Part shown: in pieces, positions 8,640 through 16,843 of the stretch
How the letters are laid out: each line of letters begins with the position of its first letter
Position numbering within the stretch: the stretch's first letter is position 1
Assembly: GCA_021774255.1 (NCBI GenBank)
Contig: JAJFJF010000011.1
Span: 1-42,980, forward strand
Length of the DNA: 42,980 bases
Origin: Gammaproteobacteria bacterium
GTDB lineage: Bacteria; Pseudomonadota; Gammaproteobacteria; JAJFJF01
Direction: 5' to 3'
Program-made: the position numbers and the translations under genes
Notes under the pieces: model-generated
What the model was told of the DNA's origin: nothing
The model's database searches: none
Seen by the model: only the letters and a program-made list of their open reading frames with translations

Positions 8640-9347
8640 GTGGCCACAACATCACTGCTTTCAACCCATCAATTACATTGCCAGCCAGGCGCGCAGCCGC
8701 TGTTTACCGGGCTGACGCTGGCCGTCGCCCCCGGTGAGGTGCTGCATGTGGCAGGCCATAACGGCGCGGGTAAAACCAGCTTGTTGCGCATGTTGGCGGG
8801 CCTGGCAACGCCAGCAGCCGGTGAGGTGCGTTGGCAAGGCCAGCGCATCCAAGATGGTTATGATGCGTACCGCGCGACCTTGCAATATGTCGCGCATCAA
8901 CCGGCCGTGAAAGCAGGGCTTACCCCGTTGGAAAATCTCGCGCTGGCCGTGAGCATGGCGGGTTACCGGAGTAGCCGTGCACAGCGCGTGAGCGCGCTGG
9001 AGACAGTGGGAATGGCAGGCGCCGCGCAGCAATTATGTGAGCGTTTATCCGCAGGGCAAAAGCGTCGTGTTGCCTTAGCGCGTTTATTGGTGCGGCCTGC
9101 GTCTATTTGGTTATTGGATGAGCCGCTGACAGCACTGGACGCTGCCGGTAAACGTTTGGTGACCGATTTAATCGGTCAGCAAGTGGCGCGCGGGGGGGCG
9201 GTGGTGTTTAGCTCGCACCAAGCGTTGGCGTGGCCGGATACTTTGCCGGTAAAGCGTTTGGTGTTAGGTGAAACGCAACAAGATCAAGCTTCAACATTGC
9301 AGCGTGCTGCTGGGGCCGCTGAAGCCGCGCAGGAGTGTGTCGCATGA
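8640..9347 (+). CDS. ccmA: Cytochrome c biogenesis ABC transporter ATP-binding protein CcmA
   Basis: ATPase of the CcmABCD complex, which releases heme-loaded CcmE from CcmC for periplasmic cytochrome c assembly. The sequence shows Walker A (GHNGAGKTSLLRML), the ABC signature (LSAGQKRRVALARLL) and Walker B with the following loop (WLLDEPLTALD). The frame is open upstream to a GTG at 8562. I prefer the GTG at 8640 (235 residues) because it is the last start before the conserved domain, and the family is about 205-220 residues long. No clear ribosome binding site precedes any candidate start. First gene of the ccm operon; its stop overlaps the ccmB start (ATGA). It is divergent from the 1382-residue gene. 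Confidence 0.9.
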   Translation: MATTSLLSTHQLHCQPGAQPLFTGLTLAVAPGEVLHVAGHNGAGKTSLLRMLAGLATPAAGEVRWQGQRIQDGYDAYRATLQYVAHQPAVKAGLTPLENLALAVSMAGYRSSRAQRVSALETVGMAGAAQQLCERLSAGQKRRVALARLLVRPASIWLLDEPLTALDAAGKRLVTDLIGQQVARGGAVVFSSHQALAWPDTLPVKRLVLGETQQDQASTLQRAAGAAEAAQECVA

Positions 9348-10021
9348 TATCATCATGGCATGCATGGGCAGCCGTGCTCGGGCGAGATTGTCAGTTGGCC
9401 TGTCGGCACTTGCAAGATAGCGTATTGCCGTTGTTATTTTTTGGATTAGTGGTGAGTTTATTTCCACTGGCCGTAGGTGCCTCGCCCAATTTATTAGCGC
9501 GCATGGCGCCCGGTATCTTATGGATAGGCGCGCTGCTCGCCATGTTATTGTCGATGGAACAGCTCTTTCGCAGTGATTTTGAAGACGGCAGTCTGGAACA
9601 AATGGCGCTGAGCCCTGTCTCATTAGCAGGTACCGTCATGGCGAAAGTGATCGCGCATTGGTGCTTAACGGGGTTGCCCTTGGTCTTGTTGGCACCGGTG
9701 TTGGCCTTGGCGTTGCATTTGCCTGCCTCAGCGATCTCGGTGTTGTGCTTAGCGTTATTATTAGGTACGCCTGTGTTTAGTTTGATGGGGGCGATGGTGA
9801 GCGCGTTAACGGTGGGGTTACGGCGGGGCGGTCTCTTGTTGTCGCTATTATTAATGCCGCTTTATGTGCCCGTATTGATTTTTGGTAGCAGCGCGGTGTT
9901 GCAAGCGATGGACGGGTTATCCGCACGCGGGCCGCTGCTCTTATTAGCAGGATTATTAGTATTAGCTATCACCTTAACCCCCTGGGCGACTGCCGCAGCG
10001 GTGCGCATTCGATTAGGTTAG
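9344..10021 (+). CDS. ccmB: Heme exporter protein CcmB
   Basis: Inner-membrane subunit of the CcmABCD complex, 225 residues, with about six hydrophobic spans. The ATG at 9344 overlaps the ccmA stop in an ATGA, so coupled translation is likely. The open frame extends to 9335 but gains only three residues. FRSDFEDGSLEQM near residue 80 and the spacing of its hydrophobic segments are typical of CcmB, and the position between ccmA and ccmC is canonical. Confidence 0.93.
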   Translation: MISSWHAWAAVLGRDCQLACRHLQDSVLPLLFFGLVVSLFPLAVGASPNLLARMAPGILWIGALLAMLLSMEQLFRSDFEDGSLEQMALSPVSLAGTVMAKVIAHWCLTGLPLVLLAPVLALALHLPASAISVLCLALLLGTPVFSLMGAMVSALTVGLRRGGLLLSLLLMPLYVPVLIFGSSAVLQAMDGLSARGPLLLLAGLLVLAITLTPWATAAAVRIRLG

Positions 10022-10040
10022 AACAGTAAAGTAGGTAATC

Positions 10041-10769
10041 ATGCAGCGTTTATTAGCATTAAAAAACTTTTATGCCTTTGCTAAAGCTTTAAGCCCCTGG
10101 CTATTGCTCACCTGGGTTGCTTTATTAGCGTATGGTGTGATCGGTGGATTGGTGTGGGCGCCTGCGGACTATCAGCAAGGCGAGGCTTTTCGCATTATTT
10201 ATGTGCATGTGCCCAGCGCATTTTTGTCGCTGGGTATTTATACGGCCATGGCCATGATGGCGGCCATTCATTTAATTTGGCGTGTAAAACTGGCGACGAT
10301 TTGGATAGCCGCGAGCGTGCCAATCGGTGCATCGTTTACTTTTTTGGCTTTGTTAACGGGCGCCTTGTGGGGTAAACCGATGTGGGGCACCTGGTGGGTA
10401 TGGGACGCGCGTTTAACATCAGAATTAGTGTTACTGTTTTTGTATTTGGGCTATATCGCGTTGCATCGTGCTATGCCGCGACCCGATATGGCAGAGCGTG
10501 CGGGTAGTTTGTTGATATTGATTGGCGTCGTGAACGTGCCCATCGTGCATTTTTCAGTAACATGGTGGTACACCTTACACCAAGGACCGACCCTGTCGCG
10601 TTTTGCTAAACCCGCAATGGCGCCCGAGATGTTGATGCCGTTGCTGGCCATGATTGCAGCCTTCGGCGTATTTTATGTGTGGCTCGCCTTATTGTGTGCC
10701 CGCAATGCATGTTTAGCACGTGAATCAACCAGCACTTGGGTACAAGAAGAGGTCATCAACAATGCTTGA
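10041..10769 (+). CDS. ccmC: Heme exporter protein CcmC
   Basis: Heme-handling membrane protein that presents heme to CcmE. 242 residues with about six spans. The tryptophan-rich WWD motif is seen as WGTWWVWDARL (115-125). A periplasmic histidine candidate lies at H56 (YVHVPSA) and another in VPIVHFSVTWW, matching the two heme-ligand histidines of the family. It starts 19 bp after ccmB, and its stop overlaps the ccmD start. Confidence 0.95.
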   Translation: MQRLLALKNFYAFAKALSPWLLLTWVALLAYGVIGGLVWAPADYQQGEAFRIIYVHVPSAFLSLGIYTAMAMMAAIHLIWRVKLATIWIAASVPIGASFTFLALLTGALWGKPMWGTWWVWDARLTSELVLLFLYLGYIALHRAMPRPDMAERAGSLLILIGVVNVPIVHFSVTWWYTLHQGPTLSRFAKPAMAPEMLMPLLAMIAAFGVFYVWLALLCARNACLARESTSTWVQEEVINNA

Positions 10770-10962
10770 ATTTTTTCAGATGGGCGGTTACGGCCTGTAT
10801 GTTTGGTTAAGTTATGCGGCGGTGGCAGTGGTACTTTTTTTGAATGTATGGGTGTCCGTGATGAGGCATCGTCGATTAAAAAAATCGCTTCGTGTCACAA
10901 TAAAATCAGATAGCACCGCTACGCAAGCCGTTGAGATCAGACAAGAGTATGTCGATGCATAA
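10762..10962 (+). CDS. ccmD: Heme exporter protein CcmD
   Basis: Small single-span subunit that stabilises the CcmABC-CcmE complex. From the ATG at 10762 it is 66 residues: an FFQMGGYGLYVWLSY entry into the membrane span (typical of CcmD), then a basic tail with MRHRRLKK. The start overlaps the last codons of ccmC. The frame is open upstream to 10720, but that part lies inside ccmC and is unlikely to be used. Confidence 0.92.
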   Translation: MLEFFQMGGYGLYVWLSYAAVAVVLFLNVWVSVMRHRRLKKSLRVTIKSDSTATQAVEIRQEYVDA

Positions 10963-11425
10963 ATTTTTGAATCCTGCGCGCAAAAAGCGCCTCTATATTG
11001 TCTTGTTTATTATCGCGGGCGTGAGCATTGCGCTGGCGATCATGATGACGGCATTACGTCAGCATATTAATTTCTTTTATAGCCCTAGTCAGGTGGCGGC
11101 GGGCGAGGTGTCTGCTGGGCAACGTTTTCGCATCGGCGGCCTCGTGGTGGATGAAAGTGTGATGCGTGTAGAAGACAGTTTGCAAGTGCGTTTTGCCTTA
11201 ACCGACGGCGCACAAGAGGTGTGGGTCACGTATGCCGGCATTTTGCCAGATTTGTTTCGTGAAGGACAGGGCATTGTGGCGCAAGGTGCCTTGGATGAAG
11301 CAGGCGTGTTTCAAGCCGACGAAGTACTGGCCAAGCACGATGAAAATTATATGCCTCCTGAAGTGGCACAAGCCTTGGCGGAGGCGGGTCACCCCACACA
11401 GTTGAGTACGCCTGATGCTACCTGA
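10955..11425 (+). CDS. ccmE: Cytochrome c-type biogenesis heme chaperone CcmE
   Basis: Periplasmic, membrane-anchored chaperone that binds heme covalently and passes it to CcmF/CcmH. 156 residues from the ATG at 10955: an N-terminal membrane anchor (about 11-32), then the beta-barrel domain. The heme-binding histidine is H128 in AKHDENYMPPEV. I chose 10955 over 10949 because AAGAG at 10943-10947 is then correctly spaced; upstream codons reach 10931. It overlaps the end of ccmD, and its end overlaps the ccmF start by 11 bp. Confidence 0.95.
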   Translation: MHKFLNPARKKRLYIVLFIIAGVSIALAIMMTALRQHINFFYSPSQVAAGEVSAGQRFRIGGLVVDESVMRVEDSLQVRFALTDGAQEVWVTYAGILPDLFREGQGIVAQGALDEAGVFQADEVLAKHDENYMPPEVAQALAEAGHPTQLSTPDAT

Positions 11426-13424
11426 GCTTGGGCATTTTGCACTGATCCTGGCACTGCTGCTGGCGGTTGTTCAGGCCGTGTTTCCTTTGCTGGGCAGCTT
11501 TTACCAAAAGCCTGCGTGGGTAGCCTTAGGGCAGCCTGCCGCATGCGCACAAGCTTTCTTTTTAGTGTGCAGTTTATTGTGCTTGACCGCTGCGTTTATC
11601 CTCAATGATTTTTCGGTCGCTTACGTGGCAGAGAATTCCAATTCCAGATTGCCCTTACATTTCCGCATTTCTGCTGTGTGGGGCGCACATGAAGGCTCCA
11701 TGCTTTTATGGATGACGATGTTAAGTTTATGGGGAATGTCTGCGGCCTTGGCAAGCCGACACTTACCGGAAAACATAAGCGCACGCTTAATCAGTGTATT
11801 AGGCTGGGTGAGTGTCGGTTTTTTACTGTTTATTTTATTAACCTCCAATCCTTTTGAGCGCTTGTTGCCTTATGTGCCGCTGGATGGCGCAGATTTAAAC
11901 CCTTTATTGCAAGACATTGGTTTGATCATTCATCCGCCACTGCTTTACCTTGGCTATGTGGGCTTGGTGGTGCCTTTTGCCTTTGCGATGGCGGTATTGA
12001 TGTCGGGCAATTTGGCGTCAGCATGGGCGCGTTGGTTACGCCCGTGGGCCGTGACAGCCTGGGTCTTTTTAACGCTCGGCATTTTGCTCGGTAGCTGGTG
12101 GGCTTATCGTGAATTGGGCTGGGGCGGCTGGTGGTTTTGGGACCCTGTCGAAAACGCGTCACTGCTACCGTGGTTAGTCGCCACGGCTTTGATCCATTCA
12201 TTGGCGGTGACCGATAAACGCGGGATGTTTAAGGCCTGGACAATTTTTCTCGCCATCTTTGCTTTTTCATTGAGTTTGCTCGGCACCTTTTTAGTGCGCT
12301 CTGGCGTGTTAACCTCGGTGCATGCCTTTGCCAATGACCCGGCGCGCGGGGTGTTTATTTTGATCTTGCTGGGGATCAGTGTGGGCAGTGCCATGCTACT
12401 TTATGCCTGGCGAGCACAATCATTACGCGAAGAGGTGAAACTGCATTTATGGTCACGTGAAACCATGCTGCTGGCCAATAATGTGTTGCTGGTGGTCATG
12501 ACCTTATCCATCTTGCTAGGTACCTTATACCCGTTGATCTTGGATGCCTTCAATCTAGGTTTGATTTCAGTGGGGCCCCCTTATTTTAATGCGATGTTTG
12601 TGCCATTGGCCGCCCCCTTACTGTTTTTGATGGCATTGGGGCCGCACCAACGTTGGTCAAAAACACAGCCTAGCGAATGGTTAGGTCGTCTGCGTTATAC
12701 CTTTGCGATTAGCGTGACGCTGGGTGTGGTCTTGCCTTTTGTGGTAACAGGCAGCCTGCAAGGGCATGTGGTGTTGGGCTTGGCACTTGCGTGTTGGGTG
12801 CTGATTGCCACACTGCAAGACTTGCTAGGCAAGGGCATGCGACGCGGCAAAGGTTTCACCGGTGTTTGGCAGTTACCTCGCAGCCAGCAAGGCATGGTGA
12901 TTGCGCATGTGGGGGTGGCGGTTTGTGCCATCGGTATTGCTTTAAGCTCGCAATACAGCCAAGAGCGTGATGTGCGCATGGTGCCCGGTGATGCTTACAC
13001 GCTAGGCGCGTATACCTTTTTATTTGAAGAGGTCGTCAGTGGCGAGGGCCCTAACTACACGACGACAACAGGATTGTTTGAAGTCAGTAAAACTAAGCGA
13101 GGTGGTGAGCAAGTGATCGGTACACTGGCCCCTCAAAAACGCTTATTTTACGTGCGCAATCAGATCATGACGCGCGCGGCGATTTTGGCAAACGGTTGGC
13201 GTGATTTATACATTGCCTTGGGTGAGCCTTTAGATGAACGTGCCCATGCCTGGGCGGTGCGTATTGTTTATAAACCATTTGTGCGTTGGATTTGGTTGGG
13301 CGGTTTGTTGATCGCTTTAGGCGGTTTTGTTGCCTTATTTGACCGGCGTTATCGTCAAAAGGTTGCGCAGGCTTTTCAGGGGGCAATTGATTTAGGGCGT
13401 TTAAAACCCGCCAATGCGGAATAG
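11415..13424 (+). CDS. ccmF: Heme lyase subunit CcmF
   Basis: Large integral membrane component of the cytochrome c heme lyase, 669 residues and full length. It has many membrane spans, the WGAHEGS signature (about residues 89-95), the WWD domain WGGWWFWDPVENAS (about 235-248) and a conserved IIHPPLLYLGY (about 171-181). It joins heme from holo-CcmE to apocytochromes together with CcmH and CcmI. The stop is directly followed by ccmG. Confidence 0.96.
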   Translation: MLPELGHFALILALLLAVVQAVFPLLGSFYQKPAWVALGQPAACAQAFFLVCSLLCLTAAFILNDFSVAYVAENSNSRLPLHFRISAVWGAHEGSMLLWMTMLSLWGMSAALASRHLPENISARLISVLGWVSVGFLLFILLTSNPFERLLPYVPLDGADLNPLLQDIGLIIHPPLLYLGYVGLVVPFAFAMAVLMSGNLASAWARWLRPWAVTAWVFLTLGILLGSWWAYRELGWGGWWFWDPVENASLLPWLVATALIHSLAVTDKRGMFKAWTIFLAIFAFSLSLLGTFLVRSGVLTSVHAFANDPARGVFILILLGISVGSAMLLYAWRAQSLREEVKLHLWSRETMLLANNVLLVVMTLSILLGTLYPLILDAFNLGLISVGPPYFNAMFVPLAAPLLFLMALGPHQRWSKTQPSEWLGRLRYTFAISVTLGVVLPFVVTGSLQGHVVLGLALACWVLIATLQDLLGKGMRRGKGFTGVWQLPRSQQGMVIAHVGVAVCAIGIALSSQYSQERDVRMVPGDAYTLGAYTFLFEEVVSGEGPNYTTTTGLFEVSKTKRGGEQVIGTLAPQKRLFYVRNQIMTRAAILANGWRDLYIALGEPLDERAHAWAVRIVYKPFVRWIWLGGLLIALGGFVALFDRRYRQKVAQAFQGAIDLGRLKPANAE

Positions 13425-13436
13425 TTGCAGATAATC

Positions 13437-14018
13437 ATGATGAATAGCGCAAATTCAAACAATCATCATCAAAAACATCGGCTCGCGTGGTTACGTTGGG
13501 CGGCACCGCTTGCGGTATTTTTATTGTTGTTACTGCTGTTTTGGCGCGGTTTATCGCTAGATTCTAGCACCTTGCCTTCTCCACTTGTTGGTCAGCCCAT
13601 GCCTGCCTTTTCACTGGAGATGTTGCATGATGCAAGTGTACTGAAAACAGAACAAGATTTTAAAGGGCAGGTGGCATTGATTAATGTCTGGGCGACCTGG
13701 TGTTTTGCTTGCCACCATGAACACCCGATGTTGATGGATTTAGCCTATTTAAATCGTGTGCCTATTTATGGCTTAAATTACCGCGATGACCGTGAGGCGG
13801 CGTTGTCTTGGTTGGAAGCGTTAGGCGATCCGTATCAATTCACGGTGTTTGACCCAGACGCCACCGTCAGTATTGATTGGGGTGTGTACGGTGCGCCTGA
13901 GACGTTTGTGATCGATCAAAAAGGCATTATTCATTATCGCCATGTGGGTGTGATAACAATTAATGATTGGGAGACAGTGTTTTTACCCTTAATTGAACAA
14001 TTGGAGCAGGCAGCATGA
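13437..14018 (+). CDS. ccmG: Thiol:disulfide interchange protein CcmG (DsbE)
   Basis: Membrane-anchored periplasmic thioredoxin that keeps apocytochrome CXXCH cysteines reduced. 193 residues from the ATG at 13437 (13440 is also possible, and the frame is open to 13425). An anchor span lies at about 22-38, and the active site WCFAC gives C89 and C92. The family's cis-proline region is GVYGAPETFVID. The Phe-Ala between the cysteines differs from the common Pro-Thr or Val-Pro. The stop overlaps the ccmH start (ATGA). Confidence 0.93.
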   Translation: MMNSANSNNHHQKHRLAWLRWAAPLAVFLLLLLLFWRGLSLDSSTLPSPLVGQPMPAFSLEMLHDASVLKTEQDFKGQVALINVWATWCFACHHEHPMLMDLAYLNRVPIYGLNYRDDREAALSWLEALGDPYQFTVFDPDATVSIDWGVYGAPETFVIDQKGIIHYRHVGVITINDWETVFLPLIEQLEQAA

Positions 14019-14407
14019 AGAAATGTTTTTGGGTGATATGGGTAGTGGGCAGTTTTTCTGTCTGGGCGGCTCCTATTGAGCCGTATGAATTTGCCAATGA
14101 AACCGATCGCGCCTTATTTCAAAAAATGACGCATGAGTTACGTTGTTTGACCTGCGAAGCGCAAAGCATTGCCGAATCGAATGCGCCATGGGCGCAAGAT
14201 TTGCGGCGCGAGGTATACCGTTTGATCCAAGAAGGCGGGGATGAAATGGCTATCTTAACATTTATGACAGATCGCTACGGTGATAGCGTGTTGTATAAGC
14301 CACCTTTTAACCAAGCAACGTGGGTGCTTTGGCTTGGGCCGTTTATGTTATTGCTGTTGGGGGGCTTTATTTTAGGGCGGATAGTGAGCCGGCAAAAGGG
14401 GAATTAA
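14015..14407 (+). CDS. ccmH: Cytochrome c-type biogenesis protein CcmH (N-terminal type)
   Basis: Periplasmic thiol-redox subunit of the heme lyase. 130 residues: signal peptide (about 1-18), redox motif LRCLTC (C44, C47), the three-helix domain, then a C-terminal anchor span at about 107-124. Most homologues read LRCPxCQ or LRCLVCQ, and here the motif ends CE. This is the short CcmH; the TPR part is the separate ccmI, as in Pseudomonas-type operons and unlike the fused E. coli protein. Confidence 0.93.
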   Translation: MKKCFWVIWVVGSFSVWAAPIEPYEFANETDRALFQKMTHELRCLTCEAQSIAESNAPWAQDLRREVYRLIQEGGDEMAILTFMTDRYGDSVLYKPPFNQATWVLWLGPFMLLLLGGFILGRIVSRQKGN

Positions 14408-14410
14408 CCG

Positions 14411-15091
14411 ATGATGTTATTTTGGAGTTGTGCGGCGGCACTCATGGTGACTGCCTTATGCTTTATCAGTAGCCCAAAAGTGCGTAAAAATCGTGGTCGT
14501 GGCTTGCTGGTTCTGCTGTGGATCGCCGTGCCCTTGCTGGCAGTGGGTTTGTATGAGCGTTGGGGTGCGGCGCAAGCATGGATTGAATACCGTGATAGGC
14601 AGGCCGGTAATGTTGCGTATGACGCAGCCTTTGAATTAGCCGGTTTTAGTTCCATGTCAGAGGTGATCGATACGCTGGAAGCGGCAGTGCGTGAAAATCC
14701 GCACAGCGCGCGAGGTTGGTATTTATTGGGGCGCAGCTATTTAAGCGAAGGTGATTTTGACGCAGCCAGTGAAGCATTTGCAACCGCTTATACCTTGGAA
14801 CCTTCGGATGTTGAAATTGTCGCCGAGTATGCGCAAGCGCTGATGCTGACACAACAAGGCGATATCAGTGGCAAACCCTTAGCATTATTAGAAGAAGTCT
14901 TGGTATTAGACGCGGAGCATGAAAGTGCGTTAACGATGTTGGGTGCACATGCGTTTGAGCAGGGTGAATATGCAGAAGCGATTGAGTACTGGGAAGCGTT
15001 GTTGGCACGGCATGGTAGTGGGAGTGAAACAGGGCAGTTATTGAAAGAGGCAATTGGGCGGGCGAGACTGTTGATGAGTGGGAATTCGTAG
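14411..15091 (+). CDS. ccmI: Cytochrome c-type biogenesis protein CcmI (TPR), short form
   Basis: Apocytochrome-binding TPR chaperone of the heme lyase. 226 residues: two N-terminal spans (about 4-18 and 31-47), then TPR repeats such as ARGWYLLGRSYLSEGDFDAA. It lacks the long C-terminal domain of roughly 400-residue homologues. The TAG stop at 15089-15091 lies inside a GTAGGGGC repeat unit (15088-15095), and the last 17 coding/stop bases plus the repeat recur at 15205-15230. The C-terminus may therefore have been reshaped by the repeat. Last gene of the operon. Confidence 0.9.
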   Translation: MMLFWSCAAALMVTALCFISSPKVRKNRGRGLLVLLWIAVPLLAVGLYERWGAAQAWIEYRDRQAGNVAYDAAFELAGFSSMSEVIDTLEAAVRENPHSARGWYLLGRSYLSEGDFDAASEAFATAYTLEPSDVEIVAEYAQALMLTQQGDISGKPLALLEEVLVLDAEHESALTMLGAHAFEQGEYAEAIEYWEALLARHGSGSETGQLLKEAIGRARLLMSGNS

Positions 15092-15110
15092 GGGCGACCC
15101 GCGGTCGCAC
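15088..15110 (+). repeat. GTAGGGGC-type hairpin repeat at the ccmI stop
   Basis: GTAGGGG followed by the stem GCGACC (15094-15099), loop CGC and GGTCGC (15103-15108). The TAG in the conserved GTAGGGG is the ccmI stop codon. It could serve as a weak transcript end but has no T-run. Confidence 0.75.
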
Positions 15111-15204
15111 TCTGCCTGGCTGCCACCTTCTGTAGGGGTGAGTGTCATGGAGGGTATAGTAACCATTTAGTCTCTCTGCCTTCTAAGGAGTGGAGGTATC
15201 TGAA

Positions 15205-15243
15205 ATGAGTGGGAATTCGTAGGGGCGACCTGCGGTCGCCCTC
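15205..15243 (+). repeat. Duplicated ccmI tail plus GTAGGGGC hairpin
   Basis: Bases 15205-15230 repeat 15074-15099 exactly, including the last codons and stop of ccmI. The hairpin GGGCGACC (15223-15230), loop TGC, GGTCGCCC (15234-15241) is better paired than in the first copy. Confidence 0.8.
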
Positions 15244-15293
15244 TGCCGTGGTGCAGTTTAGTGGGAGCGCCATATTTTGGTTTGGCCTAGTTT

Positions 15294-15384
15294 GTTTGGT
15301 GGTAATGCCACGCTGCGGCGAGCCATTTTTTCCCCGCTACGCGCTACCACGCTTCGTTCCAAAAAATGCTCCTCTCCGCCTGGC
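15294..15384. repeat. GCTGCGGCGAGC intergenic repeat, copy 1
   Basis: TGGTAATGCCACGCTGCGG, then GAGCCATTTTTT, an imperfectly palindromic centre, AAAAAATGCTCCTCTCC and GCCTGGC. The same order of blocks occurs at 36973-37080. Homology breaks down in the centre. A related shorter fragment is TTTAGTGGGAGCGCCAT near 15254. Confidence 0.6.
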
Positions 15385-15540
15385 TGCCACCTTATTGAGG
15401 GGCAAATGCCATGGCAGGTATAGCAGCCTTCAGGGGGGTAGTCTTCCAGAGAGTGGTTTGAGTAGGGAAAGCACAGCGAGTTTCAGAAGAGGTCCGATGC
15501 GTAACTTTTCTCTGAGTATTTCCCGATCATTGTATGTGTT

Positions 15541-15569
15541 GTAGGGTCACGGCGTGCCGTGCCCTTTTA
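15541..15569 (+). repeat. GTAGGG-type hairpin, possible terminator
   Basis: GTAGGG, then CACGGC (15548-15553) and GCCGTG (15556-15561), then CCCTTTT. It is a divergent member of the GTAGGGGC family. The short T-run could support termination, but no gene ends just upstream. Confidence 0.4.
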
Positions 15570-15637
15570 GGGACGAGCAGTATGTCTGCGCAGCGCCAGC
15601 AAGGGGTTGGGGTGAGGGGTTATTTTTGTGCTAATGA

Positions 15638-15922
15638 CTAATCGTCTTCTTTGCCAGTGCTACGCACCTGCAGCTTATTCGCCGTAGCAAAGTCCATAAT
15701 CTGTTTATAAAGTGCCGGATCAGTATTTTTTAGGTTTGGATCCAACACAATACACTTGTGGCCACCCTGAATAGAAGGCCGCAGCATCGGCGAGTACACA
15801 ATACGGTGGTTGCGGATGGTCGACAGTGAGCCGCTCATGCGTTCTGCCCAATCGCTAGGACGAAATTTCTCACCGCTCTCGGTGACGCCTTCAATAATGA
15901 TATGTTTTGATTCGTTTTTCAT
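15638..15922 (-). CDS. DUF3579 family protein
   Basis: 94 residues. The opening IIIEGVTESGEKFRPSDWAER and the central GGHKCIVLDP region are characteristic of DUF3579, a small uncharacterised proteobacterial family. There is no signal peptide or span, so it is probably cytoplasmic. The ATG at 15922 has no evident Shine-Dalgarno. A TATAAT-like hexamer (minus strand, 15932-15937) lies only about 10 bp upstream, so the mRNA may have little or no leader. It is divergent from pssA. Function unknown. Confidence 0.8.
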   Translation of the reverse strand: MKNESKHIIIEGVTESGEKFRPSDWAERMSGSLSTIRNHRIVYSPMLRPSIQGGHKCIVLDPNLKNTDPALYKQIMDFATANKLQVRSTGKEDD

Positions 15923-16020
15923 ATAGTTATAATTATATCACATCCCAAAAAGTCCACAGGGCGATCTTGATTGGCGTCTGATCTCAATAGATTTTTCTCG
16001 CTTTCTTGGGGGCGTGAATA

Positions 16021-16060
16021 CACTTAAGACGCTTGTGATTTTAAGTGAGCCCGGTATTAT
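16021..16060 (+). promoter_or_regulatory. pssA promoter with flanking inverted repeat
   Basis: TTGTGA (16033-16038), a 16-bp spacer and TATTAT (16055-16060). The predicted start of transcription is at about 16067, the A of the pssA ATG. A perfect inverted repeat CACTTAA (16021-16027) / TTAAGTG (16041-16047) brackets the -35 and could be an operator. Confidence 0.5.
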
Positions 16061-16066
16061 CAAATT

Positions 16067-16843
16067 ATGCAAAAACAAACCGTCACAAAAAGCCAATTAC
16101 CGCGGCGCGGTATTTACTTATTACCCAACTTATTCACCACAGCGGGCCTCTTTGCAGGCTTTTATGCCATTGTGTCTGCTATGAATGGTGAGTTTGAGCT
16201 GGCAGCCATCGCGATTTTTATTGCGATGATCATGGACATTATTGATGGACGCGTAGCGCGTCTTACCCATACCGAAACGGCTTTTGGCGTGCAGTATGAC
16301 AGCTTGTCTGATATGGCTTCGTTTGGTATTGCCCCCGCCTTGGTGGCGTACACCTGGGGTGTCTCGGAACTAGGCAAGTTAGGCTGGTTGTTAACCTTTG
16401 TGTTTGCGGCGGCAACGGCATTGCGGTTAGCGCGCTTTAATAGCCGTATTGGCCAGGGTGAAAAGCGTTATTTTCAGGGGTTGCCTTGTCCAGCCGCAGC
16501 GGGCATGGTGGCGGGCATGGTGTGGCTTGGGCATGATTATGCTTTTTCAGCAATAGATTTTCCGCTGGTGGCGGCTATCATTGTGGGGTTGCTGGGTGTG
16601 CTGATGGTCAGCAGCATCCCTTATTACAGCTTTAAAGAAATTAATTTGCGCGGCAAAGTGCCGTTTGTCACCTTGATTATTGTGGTGCTTATTTTTGTGG
16701 GCATTGCCTTAAGCCCACCGCGTGTGTTGTTTGTATTATTTTTGGGCTATGCCTTGTCTGGACCATTGATGATCGCTTGGCGTTGGATAGGGCGCTTGCG
16801 CAAAGGGCGCTCGTTATTAGGTAAACGGCGTCGGAAACGTTGA
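16067..16843 (+). CDS. pssA: CDP-diacylglycerol--serine O-phosphatidyltransferase
   Basis: Makes phosphatidylserine from CDP-diacylglycerol and serine, the route to phosphatidylethanolamine. 258 residues, multi-pass membrane protein. The CDP-alcohol phosphotransferase signature is complete: DGRVAR, then G and the two aspartates in FGVQYDSLSD (about residues 65-87). This is the integral membrane (Bacillus-like, type II) enzyme and not the E. coli type. No Shine-Dalgarno precedes the ATG, and the promoter spacing suggests a leaderless message. The stop overlaps the holD start by one base. Confidence 0.93.
   Translation: MQKQTVTKSQLPRRGIYLLPNLFTTAGLFAGFYAIVSAMNGEFELAAIAIFIAMIMDIIDGRVARLTHTETAFGVQYDSLSDMASFGIAPALVAYTWGVSELGKLGWLLTFVFAAATALRLARFNSRIGQGEKRYFQGLPCPAAAGMVAGMVWLGHDYAFSAIDFPLVAAIIVGLLGVLMVSSIPYYSFKEINLRGKVPFVTLIIVVLIFVGIALSPPRVLFVLFLGYALSGPLMIAWRWIGRLRKGRSLLGKRRRKR

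Larger units (their letters stand above)
15092..15637. other. 546-bp repeat-rich gap after the ccm operon
   Basis: No credible gene. The gap contains GTAGGGGC units at 15088, 15132 (partial), 15219 and 15541; a 26-bp exact duplication (15074-15099 and 15205-15230); an imperfect repeat of the GCCTGGCTGCCACCTT segment (15113 and 15379); a GCTGCGGCGAGC element (15294-15384); and the tail GGGGTTGGGGTGAGGGGTTA (15603-15622) of the CCCTCTCCCC family. Confidence 0.7.
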
